From: YC2-FULL-38-9 sp964629635
GTDB lineage: Bacteria; Patescibacteriota; Microgenomatia; UBA1406; GWC2-37-13
Length of the DNA stretch: 64,000 nucleotides
NCBI GenBank assembly: GCA_964629635.1
Contig: CAZVQS010000001.1
Coordinates: 372,001-436,000 of the forward strand
Direction: 5' to 3'
Part shown: positions 57,191 to 64,000 of the stretch, piece by piece
How the letters are laid out: every line of letters begins with the position of its first letter
How positions within the stretch are numbered: the stretch's first letter is position 1
The notes under the pieces: generated by a model
Databases searched by the model: none
Told to the model about the DNA's origin: nothing
The model's input: only the letters and a program-made list of their open reading frames with translations
Translations under genes and position numbers: made by a program

Positions 57191-57241
57191 ACTATCACAT
57201 TATGCAAACCCGTCCGCCTTCCCGTTTCAAGCAGCTCTGCA

Positions 57242-58072
57242 CTATCGCGTTTTCCGGTACATGCCCTCAAAGCTCATGGTGAAGTAATCCTTCAGGGGCC
57301 CCAGATAATTGAAAAAGGGGAGGTTCCATTCGAATATCTCCGGATATTTAACGATGAATTTTTCCCGTATTATGTCATACCGTTTGACGAGCTTCTGGAA
57401 CTGTCCGATTCTCAGTTTGTTCAGCGACTTGAACTGCCGCCAATAATATTCCTGCGTCATGAATCCGGGAATCTTTCTGGAGAAAACGATTTTTTGTATT
57501 TTTTCCTCGGGCAAAATGTGGACCGGCCATTTCGCGTAGTCATACAGATGGTGTCCGACAATCGAATAATAGGGGGTGAACTCCACGTACAGATATCCGC
57601 CTTTTTTCAGGGTGCGCCATACTTCCCGCAGCGTTTCTTGGGGGCTTGTCACATGCTCGATCACGTCGAATATGAACACCATATCGAACGTTTTGTCCGG
57701 AAAGGGGAGCCTGCCGTCTTTCACGAGGCGCGGTCTGAACGATTTGTATTTGGCCAGCTTCTTTTTTGCAAACGCGAATTTGTCCGGATCTATTTCCGTT
57801 GCCGAAACCCGCGCGCCTTTTTCAAGCAGGAGATAGCTGAGCGCGCCGAATCCGCATCCCAGGTCAAGGACCTGTTTTCCATTCAGTGCAAGCAAACGGT
57901 TTGCTTCCTCAACCCCTGCGGTCGACCGGTTGACGCGCCACTTGAAGTAGAAGTCGGGCGATTTGCGGGATTCCCTGAAGCCGATATTAGCGTATTTCAA
58001 CACCATAAGGGTACCGCATAATTGTGAAAATTGCACATGAAAAAAACGCAATCCTTTTTCCACTGGGTTCAC
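57242..58072 (-). CDS. SAM-dependent methyltransferase, class I
   Basis: 276 residues. Motif I VLDLGCGFGALSYLL (about 70-84), acidic end of strand 2 in SATEIDPDKFAFA, VKDGRLPFPDKTFDMVF, and IEHVTSPQETLREV (post-motif). The long C-terminus (from about 170) with RQFKSLNKLRIGQFQKLVKR is typical of methyltransferases acting on lipids or glycans. The GTG start (58072) overlaps the GlpX stop by 4 nt (GTGA), so they are coupled. Substrate unknown. Confidence 0.82.
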   Translation of the reverse strand: MNPVEKGLRFFHVQFSQLCGTLMVLKYANIGFRESRKSPDFYFKWRVNRSTAGVEEANRLLALNGKQVLDLGCGFGALSYLLLEKGARVSATEIDPDKFAFAKKKLAKYKSFRPRLVKDGRLPFPDKTFDMVFIFDVIEHVTSPQETLREVWRTLKKGGYLYVEFTPYYSIVGHHLYDYAKWPVHILPEEKIQKIVFSRKIPGFMTQEYYWRQFKSLNKLRIGQFQKLVKRYDIIREKFIVKYPEIFEWNLPFFNYLGPLKDYFTMSFEGMYRKTR

Positions 58073-59142
58073 ACCATGTCCCTTCGGAACTGCACGCCGT
58101 TATGGGTGACGACCATGGTCGTCACGGCATGCCGGTCCTGCACGCGCCGGATTCCCGGCTGGGAAAACCAGCGGTCATCCGTAATGAACGAAGTGCTGAC
58201 GAGCACATCTTTGGGGTGTGCGGGAACCACTTCATCCAGCGTCATTAACGCGCCTGGCGTTCCCGTTTCCCGGTCATATTCCTGTCCGATCCAGCATCCG
58301 CCAAGCGCCCGAGCCGCAACGGCGGACATGACGCCTTCCTCGTACCCGCCCCGGCCGACCAGTAGGGTGGGCCTTCCTCCGAATAGTGCCGGATCGGCGG
58401 CGGCAAGGACGCCCGGCATGAAATCGCCCACGTTTATTTCCTGCAGATCAACGCCGAGTTCAAGGGCCGCATCGACATACTGCCAGTTGCATTCCCTCCC
58501 CTTTTTTTTCGGACTCATGGTGACCTGAACGAGTTCTTCCGGCCGGATGCCGAGCGCGTCGATAATATTGCCGAGGTTTTCCCGGTACGGCAGGGAGGGA
58601 TCGACGACTCCCCGCAACCGGGGAGGACCGATGAATTTCACCATATAATGGGAATCGGGCGGAACGGGCCGGATACCGCAGTGTTCGTCCTCAAACGGCG
58701 CGACCGCAATGACGGATGAGGATCCCGGTTCAAGCCGGGACAGGGGAGTGGTCCCTTCAACCACATCGCTTACGCCGGCGATCCGCGGACGACCGGCGTT
58801 CCCGTAAACCCCCAAAACCGAAGGTGCCGCCTCGCCCGCATAATACTTTTCCTTTTCCCCTTCGCTTCCGACCTTTACGGTCTGGAAGGGGGAACCGTTT
58901 CCGAGAACCGCCGCCATCGCGTCGGCGGCCGCCCCGTCGATTGTTGCCTTGAATCCGTCGGTCACTTCCCTGGGAGGCTTTTCCGGGAACCCGGCATGGA
59001 GCTGCTGGGCCTTAAGGAGTGCGGCAACTGCGGTACGGCCGGTGACAGCCGGGTAAAAACCGCGCATAGTCTCAAGCAGCTGGTGTTCAGGACGAAGCAC
59101 GGAAGGATGATCGGCAACAACACGGACAGATTCGGCTACCAT
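58069..59142 (-). CDS. Class II fructose-1,6-bisphosphatase-like protein (GlpX family)
   Basis: 357 residues from ATG 59142. GlpX motifs: a DGAAADAMAAVLG stretch near the start, VVEGTTPLSRLEPGSSSVIAV (the D/E-x-x-E-G-T metal and phosphate site; here V replaces the usual D-P-L) and GRGGYEEGVMSAVAARALGG. It dephosphorylates fructose-1,6-bisphosphate in gluconeogenesis, which would feed sugar nucleotides and surface glycans. The altered metal site leaves substrate open. Frame open to 59241; TAAAAT (59158-59153) lies 10 nt before ATG 59142. Confidence 0.78.
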   Translation of the reverse strand: MVAESVRVVADHPSVLRPEHQLLETMRGFYPAVTGRTAVAALLKAQQLHAGFPEKPPREVTDGFKATIDGAAADAMAAVLGNGSPFQTVKVGSEGEKEKYYAGEAAPSVLGVYGNAGRPRIAGVSDVVEGTTPLSRLEPGSSSVIAVAPFEDEHCGIRPVPPDSHYMVKFIGPPRLRGVVDPSLPYRENLGNIIDALGIRPEELVQVTMSPKKKGRECNWQYVDAALELGVDLQEINVGDFMPGVLAAADPALFGGRPTLLVGRGGYEEGVMSAVAARALGGCWIGQEYDRETGTPGALMTLDEVVPAHPKDVLVSTSFITDDRWFSQPGIRRVQDRHAVTTMVVTHNGVQFRRDMV

Positions 59143-59226
59143 AGGACAATGAATTTTAAAATTGGTAATAGCGGGAAGCTTTGGCGAATCGGCGGAAAGG
59201 ATAACGTTCCGGGAGGGCGGACAATT

Positions 59227-59260
59227 ATCATACGGTATCATACATCATATACCATCATAC
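59227..59260. promoter_or_regulatory. Tandem 17-bp repeats, probable operator
   Basis: Four ATCATA(C/T) units start at 59227, 59237, 59244 and 59254. They form two 17-bp tandem copies, ATCATACGGTATCATAC and ATCATATACCATCATAC, with units 10 bp apart in each. Ribbon-helix-helix proteins usually bind such direct repeats about a helical turn apart. It lies between the divergent glpX-like gene and the RHH-nucleotidyltransferase gene. Confidence 0.65.
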
Positions 59261-59285
59261 TTTTTCTTGTCAAGTTGTCCTGCGG

Positions 59286-59315
59286 TTTGTGTTTCCGCCG
59301 GTCCTTAGGTACAAT
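59286..59315 (+). promoter_or_regulatory. Promoter of the RHH-nucleotidyltransferase gene
   Basis: TTTGTG (59286-59291), 18-nt spacer, TACAAT (59310-59315), 6 nt before ATG 59322. The repeat block ends 25 nt upstream of the -35. Confidence 0.6.
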
Positions 59316-59321
59316 ACCGGT

Positions 59322-60152
59322 ATGCAGCGCTCCCGCATCACCATAACGATCAACCAGCAAAGTCTCGACAGCATAGACCGGTATATCGGGGAAAAGCATG
59401 CGCAGAACAGGTCCCAGGCGATCGAACAGATCGTTTCGGAGCATTTCAGTTCCCGGGTGAAAAAGGCGGTCATACTGGCGGGAGGCCAGGGGAGCAAGAT
59501 GCGTCCTTTCACGTATGAAATACCCAAAGCCCTGCTGCCGATAAACGGCCAGCCGCTTCTCCATTACATGATCGAACGGCTCCGCCGGGCAGGCGTCACG
59601 GACATCATCATATGCGTGGGGTATCTGGGAGAGAAGATCCGGAACCATTTCGGGGACGGCAAACGATTCGGCGTGAACATCAGGTATTCGTCGGAAGAGT
59701 CGCCTCTTCAGACCGGAGGTGCACTCCTGAAAGTGCGCAAATACATCAGCCGCAACCCGTTCCTGGTCCTTAATGGCGATGTCATCAGCAATCTCAACTT
59801 CAGCGACATCGTGGACTTTCATGTGAAAGAGGAGCCTGCGGTGACGGTCGGCTTAACGGTGGTCGATGACCCGAAAAACTACGGAAAACTCGAGCTGCAC
59901 GGACTGCAGCTGGTCAACTATTTTCCCCCCGAAAGCTCCGAGAAAACAAGCGGCCTCATCAATACGGGTATCTATGTCATGAGTCCGGAGATATTCGATT
60001 ATTTTCCGAAAAACAAGACCCGGTTCCTTTTCGAGGATGTCATCACGAAACTGATCGGGATGAAGAAGGCAAACGGTTTTTTCTTCAAGGGCGTCTGGTT
60101 CGATGTGGGCACTCCCGAGACGTACGCGCAGGCAATCAGGGCATTCAAGTGA
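59322..60152 (+). CDS. Ribbon-helix-helix domain fused to a sugar nucleotidyltransferase
   Basis: 276 residues. Residues 1-45 are a ribbon-helix-helix DNA-binding unit: strand RITITI (5-10), helix A (13-24) and helix B NRSQAIEQIVSEHF (29-42). From 47 follows a complete NTP_transferase fold: AVILAGGQGSKMRPFTYEIP (signature loop, with S-K-M in place of T-R-L), KALLPINGQPLL, FLVLNGDVISN (metal Asp) and VWFDVGTPETYAQA (end). The relatives are mannose-1-phosphate or glucose-1-phosphate nucleotidyltransferases. The fusion suggests an enzyme that also binds its own repeat operator. Confidence 0.85.
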   Translation: MQRSRITITINQQSLDSIDRYIGEKHAQNRSQAIEQIVSEHFSSRVKKAVILAGGQGSKMRPFTYEIPKALLPINGQPLLHYMIERLRRAGVTDIIICVGYLGEKIRNHFGDGKRFGVNIRYSSEESPLQTGGALLKVRKYISRNPFLVLNGDVISNLNFSDIVDFHVKEEPAVTVGLTVVDDPKNYGKLELHGLQLVNYFPPESSEKTSGLINTGIYVMSPEIFDYFPKNKTRFLFEDVITKLIGMKKANGFFFKGVWFDVGTPETYAQAIRAFK

Positions 60153-60171
60153 GCGGCTTATTCCGATGGTA

Positions 60172-60177
60172 TATAAT
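60172..60177 (+). promoter_or_regulatory. -10 box of the GIY-YIG gene
   Basis: TATAAT 12 nt before ATG 60190. Confidence 0.5.
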
Positions 60178-60189
60178 CGAAAAAAAGAC

Positions 60190-60498
60190 ATGGCGTTCCC
60201 ATCATTCTCCGGCAGATTTTATGTTTACACCCTCCTTTCGCTTCGCGACTTTTCCATCTATACCGGACTGACGACCGACCTCAAACGCCGCCTTGAAGAA
60301 CACTCCCGCGGGATCGTATCACAGACGAATATACGTGCGCCTTTCAAAATGGTCCATTACGAATATTTCGTTAACCTGGAGGATGCGAAGCGGCGCGAGG
60401 CATACCTGAAAACAAGCGAGGGCAAAGCGGGCCTCAAGAATTCGCTGAAAAAGACGCTTGCTAGCAAAGCATATCTCCCTTATAACGTGAACCGGTGA
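60190..60498 (+). CDS. GIY-YIG domain protein (UPF0213-like)
   Basis: 102 residues. FYVYTLLSLRDFSIYTGLTTD is the GIY-YIG core (the second motif is IYTG), followed by LKRRLEEHSRG (catalytic Arg) and the late Glu region AKRREAYLKTSEGK. It is a stand-alone domain of the UPF0213/YhbQ type rather than a homing or repair enzyme. Function probably DNA cleavage or end processing. Start taken at 60190, since the ATG at 60166 precedes the -10. Confidence 0.82.
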   Translation: MAFPSFSGRFYVYTLLSLRDFSIYTGLTTDLKRRLEEHSRGIVSQTNIRAPFKMVHYEYFVNLEDAKRREAYLKTSEGKAGLKNSLKKTLASKAYLPYNVNR

Positions 60499-60531
60499 AT
60501 GGCTTCTTCCAATCAACAGGCAACATCATGC

Positions 60532-60537
60532 TATAAT
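60532..60537 (+). promoter_or_regulatory. Extended -10 of the 60552 gene
   Basis: TGcTATAAT; hexamer ends 14 nt before ATG 60552, leader about 8 nt. Confidence 0.5.
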
Positions 60538-60551
60538 ATTTTTCCCAACCT

Positions 60552-60812
60552 ATGGAACAGGGAAGAAGATTTGCGGAAAACAGACAGGATGTGCCGATTG
60601 AACAGTACGACCGGACGCAGCTATTCGCGTTCGATTACCTGACTAGCGTGTTCGGCGCCTTGAAGCTTACCCCTCCTGCCGTCATGGCTGCGATACCATA
60701 TGCTATTACCCCCAAACAGGTCAAATGCATGGTGCGTGAATTCGACCGGCAGGGCAAGCCTGACTACCGTCCCGGATTCACCCTCCAGACCGCAGGCAGC
60801 ATGCGGGGATAG
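60552..60812 (+). CDS. Small hypothetical protein
   Basis: 86 residues, soluble. Helical middle (YDRTQLFAFDYLTSVFGALK), then PPAVMAAIPYAITPKQVKCMVREFD and a Gly-rich end. No family is recognised; no signal or membrane segment. Supported by the promoter and by an ATG at the proper distance. Its stop is 1 nt from the convergent Cys-rich protein gene. Confidence 0.5.
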   Translation: MEQGRRFAENRQDVPIEQYDRTQLFAFDYLTSVFGALKLTPPAVMAAIPYAITPKQVKCMVREFDRQGKPDYRPGFTLQTAGSMRG

Positions 60813-60813
60813 G

Positions 60814-61434
60814 TCAGTTATTTATCTTCACGTCGCTTCTTGATTTTGAGGTGCAGTATTTGTCGATAAGCGAGAAATCCGCACCTGTATCCGATATGGA
60901 AAACGAAAGCGCGCCGACATGCTGGGGAACGGTGCACTGGTTGACGCTGTAGCTTCCTTCCACTTCATTGGTCGTACGGATGATGCAGGTGTCCCCCCGG
61001 TCTTCCAGGACTTCAAGTGAGGTCGAGCCGAACCCGACCGTACGGTTGAATCCGGTCCCGGGAGTGCACTGCGCAAAATCTACCGTTTCCCCGGATCCTT
61101 GCGGTGAGCTGTTTTCCGGACTGTCTCCGGGCTTCTCCGATCCGGGACCGGGGCAGGGCGCAAATTCGCATTCCGGCGGTACCCTGCCGACCGCGGATCC
61201 GTCGGGGCAGAGTTTCGCGTCCATGGTGCAAAATACGCCCTGTTCGGGGGGCGTTTCCGGGGCATACGTTGGAGAGGGGGCGGGAATCGAAGGATTCACG
61301 CTTTTACTTTTGCCCAGGTAGTAACCGGCCGCGCCGCTTCCAAGCGACAGCAGCAGCCCGCCTGCCAAAAGGAGAAAGAGCATGGTCTGGCGTGAATTGA
61401 ACAGTTTGTTTTTCCGGATATCGTTTTGTTCCAT
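60814..61434 (-). CDS. Membrane-anchored protein with CPDGS module
   Basis: 206 residues: membrane segment (about 17-39), Pro/Ser linker, the CPDGS module (FCTMDAKLCPDGSAVGRVPP, then CEFAPCP), a second linker and a C-terminal domain with four Cys (AQCTPG, DTCIIRTTNE, NQCTVPQ, KYCTSKS). Membrane segment and module repeat those of the protein at 56474, so the two are diverged relatives with different C-terminal domains. TATCAT ends 5 nt before the ATG. Confidence 0.65.
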   Translation of the reverse strand: MEQNDIRKNKLFNSRQTMLFLLLAGGLLLSLGSGAAGYYLGKSKSVNPSIPAPSPTYAPETPPEQGVFCTMDAKLCPDGSAVGRVPPECEFAPCPGPGSEKPGDSPENSSPQGSGETVDFAQCTPGTGFNRTVGFGSTSLEVLEDRGDTCIIRTTNEVEGSYSVNQCTVPQHVGALSFSISDTGADFSLIDKYCTSKSRSDVKINN

Positions 61435-61539
61435 ACTTTATGATATCACCCGCCGTCATCAATCGCGGTTTTTGAAATCGTTCCATGATACCGGTTTGCG
61501 TATGAGAAACGGGTAATGGATACCTCACACACATATAAC

Positions 61540-61558
61540 GCCGTTATGAACGGCTTTT
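61540..61558 (+). terminator. Small hairpin with T run in the leader of the bactofilin-like gene
   Basis: GCCGTT (61540-61545), loop ATG, AACGGC (61549-61554), TTTT. No plus-strand gene precedes it closely (60552-60812 is 730 nt upstream), so it may be an attenuator before ATG 61586 or chance. Confidence 0.35.
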
Positions 61559-61585
61559 CTCATTGGTCTGAAAAAATGAACCGTT

Positions 61586-62740
61586 ATGCATAAAGCAATT
61601 CCGTTTTTTTTCCTCGCCGTTTTTCTCAGTTTTGCTTCACCGGCTTATGCGCAAACCGCAGTGAGCCGGGACCGGGTTACCCTGCCCCGGGAGGCGACGG
61701 TTGATGAAAATTACTTTGCGACCGGTGAGGATGTCGTCATCTCAGGCACCGTCAACGGCGACGCGTATGCGGCCGGAGGGAATATGGTCATGGACGGCAC
61801 GGTGAACGGCGACCTCATAATAGCGGGAGGGCAGATGAATATAGACGGACTGGTTACGGGGGACCTGCGCGCTTCAGGCGGACAGATCAACATTACGGGA
61901 GAGGTGCGCGGCAACATTACGGCACTCGGGGGATCGGTGACCGTCGCGCGCGGGGCGGTTGTCGGCGGAAGCCTGACGGCAGGCACCGGCCAGCTTTCAG
62001 TCCTGGCTCCGATCGGACGGGGAATCACGGTGGGCGCCGGATCCGCAACGATCGGCGGTCCGGTCGGAGGAAACGTGCTTGCGGCGGTCGAGCGGCTTCG
62101 TCTCACAACAAATGCCAACATACAGGGGAACCTGAATTATTACAGCAGCCGGGAACTTGACCTGGTCCCGGGTGCGCAGATCGGCGGCAGGGTAAACCAT
62201 ACCCGGACCGCTGATAAATCGGAGGACAGGGATACGAAAGGAGAAAAACTCGCCGCCAGTTTCAAACTCATGTACAAGATGTTGAGCGCCCTGTCCGCGC
62301 TTGTTCTCGGATGGGTTTTCGTCAGCCTGTTTCCCGTATTTTCCCGGCAGACCATACGCGCGGTGGAAACGCGGACCGGTCCGGTGCTTGGAACGGGACT
62401 GCTTATTTTGTTTCTCGTGCCGGTTTTCGCGGTCATCCTCCTCATGACGGTTGTCGGCATGCCCTTTTTTCTCATGCTGATGGCGGCGTATTTCGTGTAC
62501 ATTTACGCGAGCAAAATATTTTTTGCCCTGTTTGTCGGCAAGAAGATAGCCGATTGGATGAACGGCAGTCACGCGCTTTTCGCATATCTTTTCACCGGGC
62601 TTGTCGCCTGGCTTCTCCTTACGAGCCTGCCGTGGGTCGGATGGATCTTCAGTTTCGCATCCCTGCTTATCGGGACCGGTACGCTTTTCTATACGAAGCG
62701 CCGTTTTGCATCGGCGCTGCGGGAACGGAACCTGATCTGA
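61586..62740 (+). CDS. Exported bactofilin-like beta-helix protein with membrane anchor
   Basis: 384 residues. Signal peptide (1-22, ending AYAQ); right-handed beta-helix (about 45-200) built from repeats such as VNGDAYAAGGNMVMDGTVNG and VTGDLRASGGQINITGEVRG, as in polymer-forming bactofilins; then four membrane helices (about 230-375). Bactofilins are usually cytoplasmic, so the signal peptide and the polytopic C-terminus set this protein apart. It may form a surface scaffold on the outside of the membrane. No clear -10 within 15 nt of the ATG. Confidence 0.75.
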   Translation: MHKAIPFFFLAVFLSFASPAYAQTAVSRDRVTLPREATVDENYFATGEDVVISGTVNGDAYAAGGNMVMDGTVNGDLIIAGGQMNIDGLVTGDLRASGGQINITGEVRGNITALGGSVTVARGAVVGGSLTAGTGQLSVLAPIGRGITVGAGSATIGGPVGGNVLAAVERLRLTTNANIQGNLNYYSSRELDLVPGAQIGGRVNHTRTADKSEDRDTKGEKLAASFKLMYKMLSALSALVLGWVFVSLFPVFSRQTIRAVETRTGPVLGTGLLILFLVPVFAVILLMTVVGMPFFLMLMAAYFVYIYASKIFFALFVGKKIADWMNGSHALFAYLFTGLVAWLLLTSLPWVGWIFSFASLLIGTGTLFYTKRRFASALRERNLI

Positions 62741-62814
62741 CATTTTTTCTTACTCGGTTATCACCTGTTTGTATGCCGTTTCCGGGGAACGCCGGTGCAA
62801 TAATGTGATACATT

Positions 62815-63363
62815 ATGAGAGTAATAATCATACTTATCCTCGGCATAGTCATCGGCGGCCTGTCCGTTTGGGTATGGAACAACTACCGGCCGCAGCTTGT
62901 CATAAATCCAGTGACTCCCACTCCTTCACAAACAGGAATCGGCACCGGGACGCTTGAGCTGGTTTCGCCCGAGCCTGTTTCCTCAATATCGGCAACGCCG
63001 CGCGCGACGCCGCTCCTTGATCCCGACGAACCCATGAGCGCATCCCTTGATGCGGTTGAGGGAACGGGTTTTAACCAGTCCGGAGGGGCATCGCTTGTTG
63101 AGGAAAACGGAAAGGTGCGCGTAACCATACTCCTCAATTCGGTTGCAGCGCTTGAGGACCCGCAGCCGGCAAACATACACGTAGGCACCTGCGGGAACGT
63201 GGGCGCAGCGGTATATACCCTCAACGATGTAGAAAGCGGCAAGTCCGAAACACTTCTCACGACAACCCTCTCGCAAATCCGGCGCCAGATGCCCCTTATC
63301 GTAAACGTGAAACAATCGTCAAGTCGCACGAATGTGGACACCGCATGCGGCCCCCTCAAGTAA
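62815..63363 (+). CDS. Exported protein with CHRD-like domain
   Basis: 182 residues. N-terminal membrane segment (about 2-20), Pro/Ser/Thr linker, and a beta-sandwich domain (about 75-182) with KVRVTILLNSVAALEDPQPANIHVGTCGNVGAAVYTL-type pattern: the x-P-x-x-I-H-x-G-x-C motif, then VNVKQSSSRTNVDTACG. This resembles the CHRD domain (chordin) of copper-zinc-dismutase-like fold, seen in many secreted bacterial proteins. Function unknown. Possible -10 AATAAT (62799-62804). Confidence 0.65.
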   Translation: MRVIIILILGIVIGGLSVWVWNNYRPQLVINPVTPTPSQTGIGTGTLELVSPEPVSSISATPRATPLLDPDEPMSASLDAVEGTGFNQSGGASLVEENGKVRVTILLNSVAALEDPQPANIHVGTCGNVGAAVYTLNDVESGKSETLLTTTLSQIRRQMPLIVNVKQSSSRTNVDTACGPLK

Positions 63364-63444
63364 CGCTTCTTACCCGCAGTTTACCTGCCTCCCCGGCTTA
63401 CCAAATAAATATCTGAGATCATTACCCGGTTAACATTATTCAAT

Positions 63445-63849
63445 ATGTACCGCGGAATAGAAGGCATGCTCCTTTTCAGCGAAAACGCGCGCAGGCTCGC
63501 CGAGTTCTACCGTGAAAAAGTCGGGCTCACGATATCCTTTGAAGGGGAAATGGGGGAGGAGGGGGATGAAGTGTTCGTGTTCGATTTCGAGAACGGCACG
63601 GGGTTTGCGGTGATGGACCATTCCGAAGTCAAAGGCAAACGGAAGGAGCCGGAACGCATGATGTTCAATATCGAAGTGAGTGATATCGACGAATCGGTCA
63701 AACGGCTGGACGACAACAAAGTGTCCAAAATCAGGGACACGTACCATGTGGAGGATTACGGGAAAATCGCTACTTTCGAGGATATCGACGGGAACTACTT
63801 CCAGCTTGTGCAGATACAGGAAGCGCCGGGCAACGGGAGAAGCAACTAA
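63445..63849 (+). CDS. Glyoxalase/bleomycin-resistance (VOC) fold protein
   Basis: 134 residues, one VOC module. It begins GIEGMLLFSENARRLAEFYR and ends ATFEDIDGNYFQLVQI, very like the protein at 922-1302 in layout (ENA-x-x-L-A-x-F-Y; D-x-D-G-N-Y-F-Q-L-V). The two are probably paralogues. TAACAT ends 8 nt before the ATG. Substrate unknown. Confidence 0.78.
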   Translation: MYRGIEGMLLFSENARRLAEFYREKVGLTISFEGEMGEEGDEVFVFDFENGTGFAVMDHSEVKGKRKEPERMMFNIEVSDIDESVKRLDDNKVSKIRDTYHVEDYGKIATFEDIDGNYFQLVQIQEAPGNGRSN

Positions 63850-64000
63850 TCCTGTTTGTGCATCCGCATTTTCGGTTTTTTGTATTTGAGGTGGCTTGCC
63901 AGGATTTTATAGGTATCCACGTCAAACATGCCGTCACTTTTGTATATCTCGTCTCCCCTCATGAATGACATGATCCGCCAGTCCTGTATTACGAATGTTT
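63846..64000 (-). CDS. Unrecognised protein, C-terminus only (runs off the window)
   Basis: The last 50 or so codons are visible. They include VIQDWRIMSFMRGDEIYKSD and FDVDTYKILASHLKYKK, then a basic end (PKMRMHKQD) and TAG at 63848-63846. It looks soluble. The stop overlaps that of the VOC gene by 2 nt, convergent. No family recognised from the fragment. Confidence 0.5.
   Translation of the reverse strand, partial: TFVIQDWRIMSFMRGDEIYKSDGMFDVDTYKILASHLKYKKPKMRMHKQD

Noticed and set aside
57158..58021. 287-codon plus-strand frame opposite the methyltransferase
   Set aside because: Shadow frame without start signal; the SAM motifs are on the minus strand.
1..64000. Alternative genetic code with TGA as glycine or tryptophan (as in some CPR lineages)
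   Set aside because: Many genes end in TGA at their family's usual end, and no gene contains an in-frame TGA.
1..64000. CRISPR arrays, prophage or transposons
   Set aside because: No regularly spaced repeats, integrase, transposase or phage structural genes were seen.

Overview
The window looks like chromosomal DNA of an uncultured bacterium of the Candidate Phyla Radiation (Patescibacteria), most likely Microgenomates-like. Supporting evidence: an adenosylcobalamin-dependent ribonucleotide reductase with NrdR, a PIN-domain RNA ligase partner protein, a SpoIID/LytB coiled-coil protein, a VirB2-like two-helix pilin, an IPNTG sortase-type anchor, and many small exported proteins joined to their anchors by Pro/Ser/Thr linkers. 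Base composition is roughly balanced. TGA is used as a stop and never appears inside a gene, so the code is standard. The taxonomic call is inference. No transposase, integrase, phage gene, tRNA, rRNA or CRISPR array was seen.

Layout. 1-5 kb: an XRE/DUF2975 operon, glyoxalase-fold proteins and an ABC-F ATPase. 5-15 kb: polysaccharide deacetylase, a MASE3 histidine kinase, an MFS exporter, small enzymes, a self-regulated DUF2178/XRE pair and an alpha/beta hydrolase. 15-29 kb: APH-like kinase, rhodanese, SDR, a CBS-domain regulator, a stress protein, a phosphatase with a frameshift at codon 3, cupredoxin, a TipA-type MerR regulator, a second hydrolase, a ROK protein, a CNNM/CBS membrane protein and a PAS histidine kinase. 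27.9-36.1 kb (minus strand): a beta-glucan/cellulose-type locus with BcsA-like synthase, GH8, a GT-C transferase, two unrecognised exported proteins and a GH5 endoglucanase. 36-41 kb: alkyltransferase, Hsp20 under a CIRCE operator, a MazG-like protein, DUF2142 and thioredoxin. 40.6-45.4 kb: a B12 module (nrdR, nrdJ, ATP:cobalamin adenosyltransferase) followed by a cobalamin riboswitch in front of an unknown zinc-ribbon protein. 45.6-53.4 kb: RNA ligase partner, envelope proteins, an O-antigen-ligase-like protein and acyltransferase, and an EndoQ-like PHP protein. 53.4-55.1 kb: a NUDIX enzyme, smpB and ssrA (tmRNA). 55-64 kb: exported Cys-rich proteins, a methyltransferase, class II fructose bisphosphatase, a ribbon-helix-helix/nucleotidyltransferase fusion with a repeat operator, GIY-YIG, an exported bactofilin-like protein and a glyoxalase.

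Expression. Most transcription units start with a TATAAT-like box whose last base lies 5-10 nt (most often 6) before the ATG, with no Shine-Dalgarno sequence, so most lead messages appear leaderless or nearly so. A few genes (18551, 37359, the internal start at 22196, and 13112) carry a real Shine-Dalgarno sequence. I used this pattern to choose starts, and it often places the start downstream of the longest reading frame.
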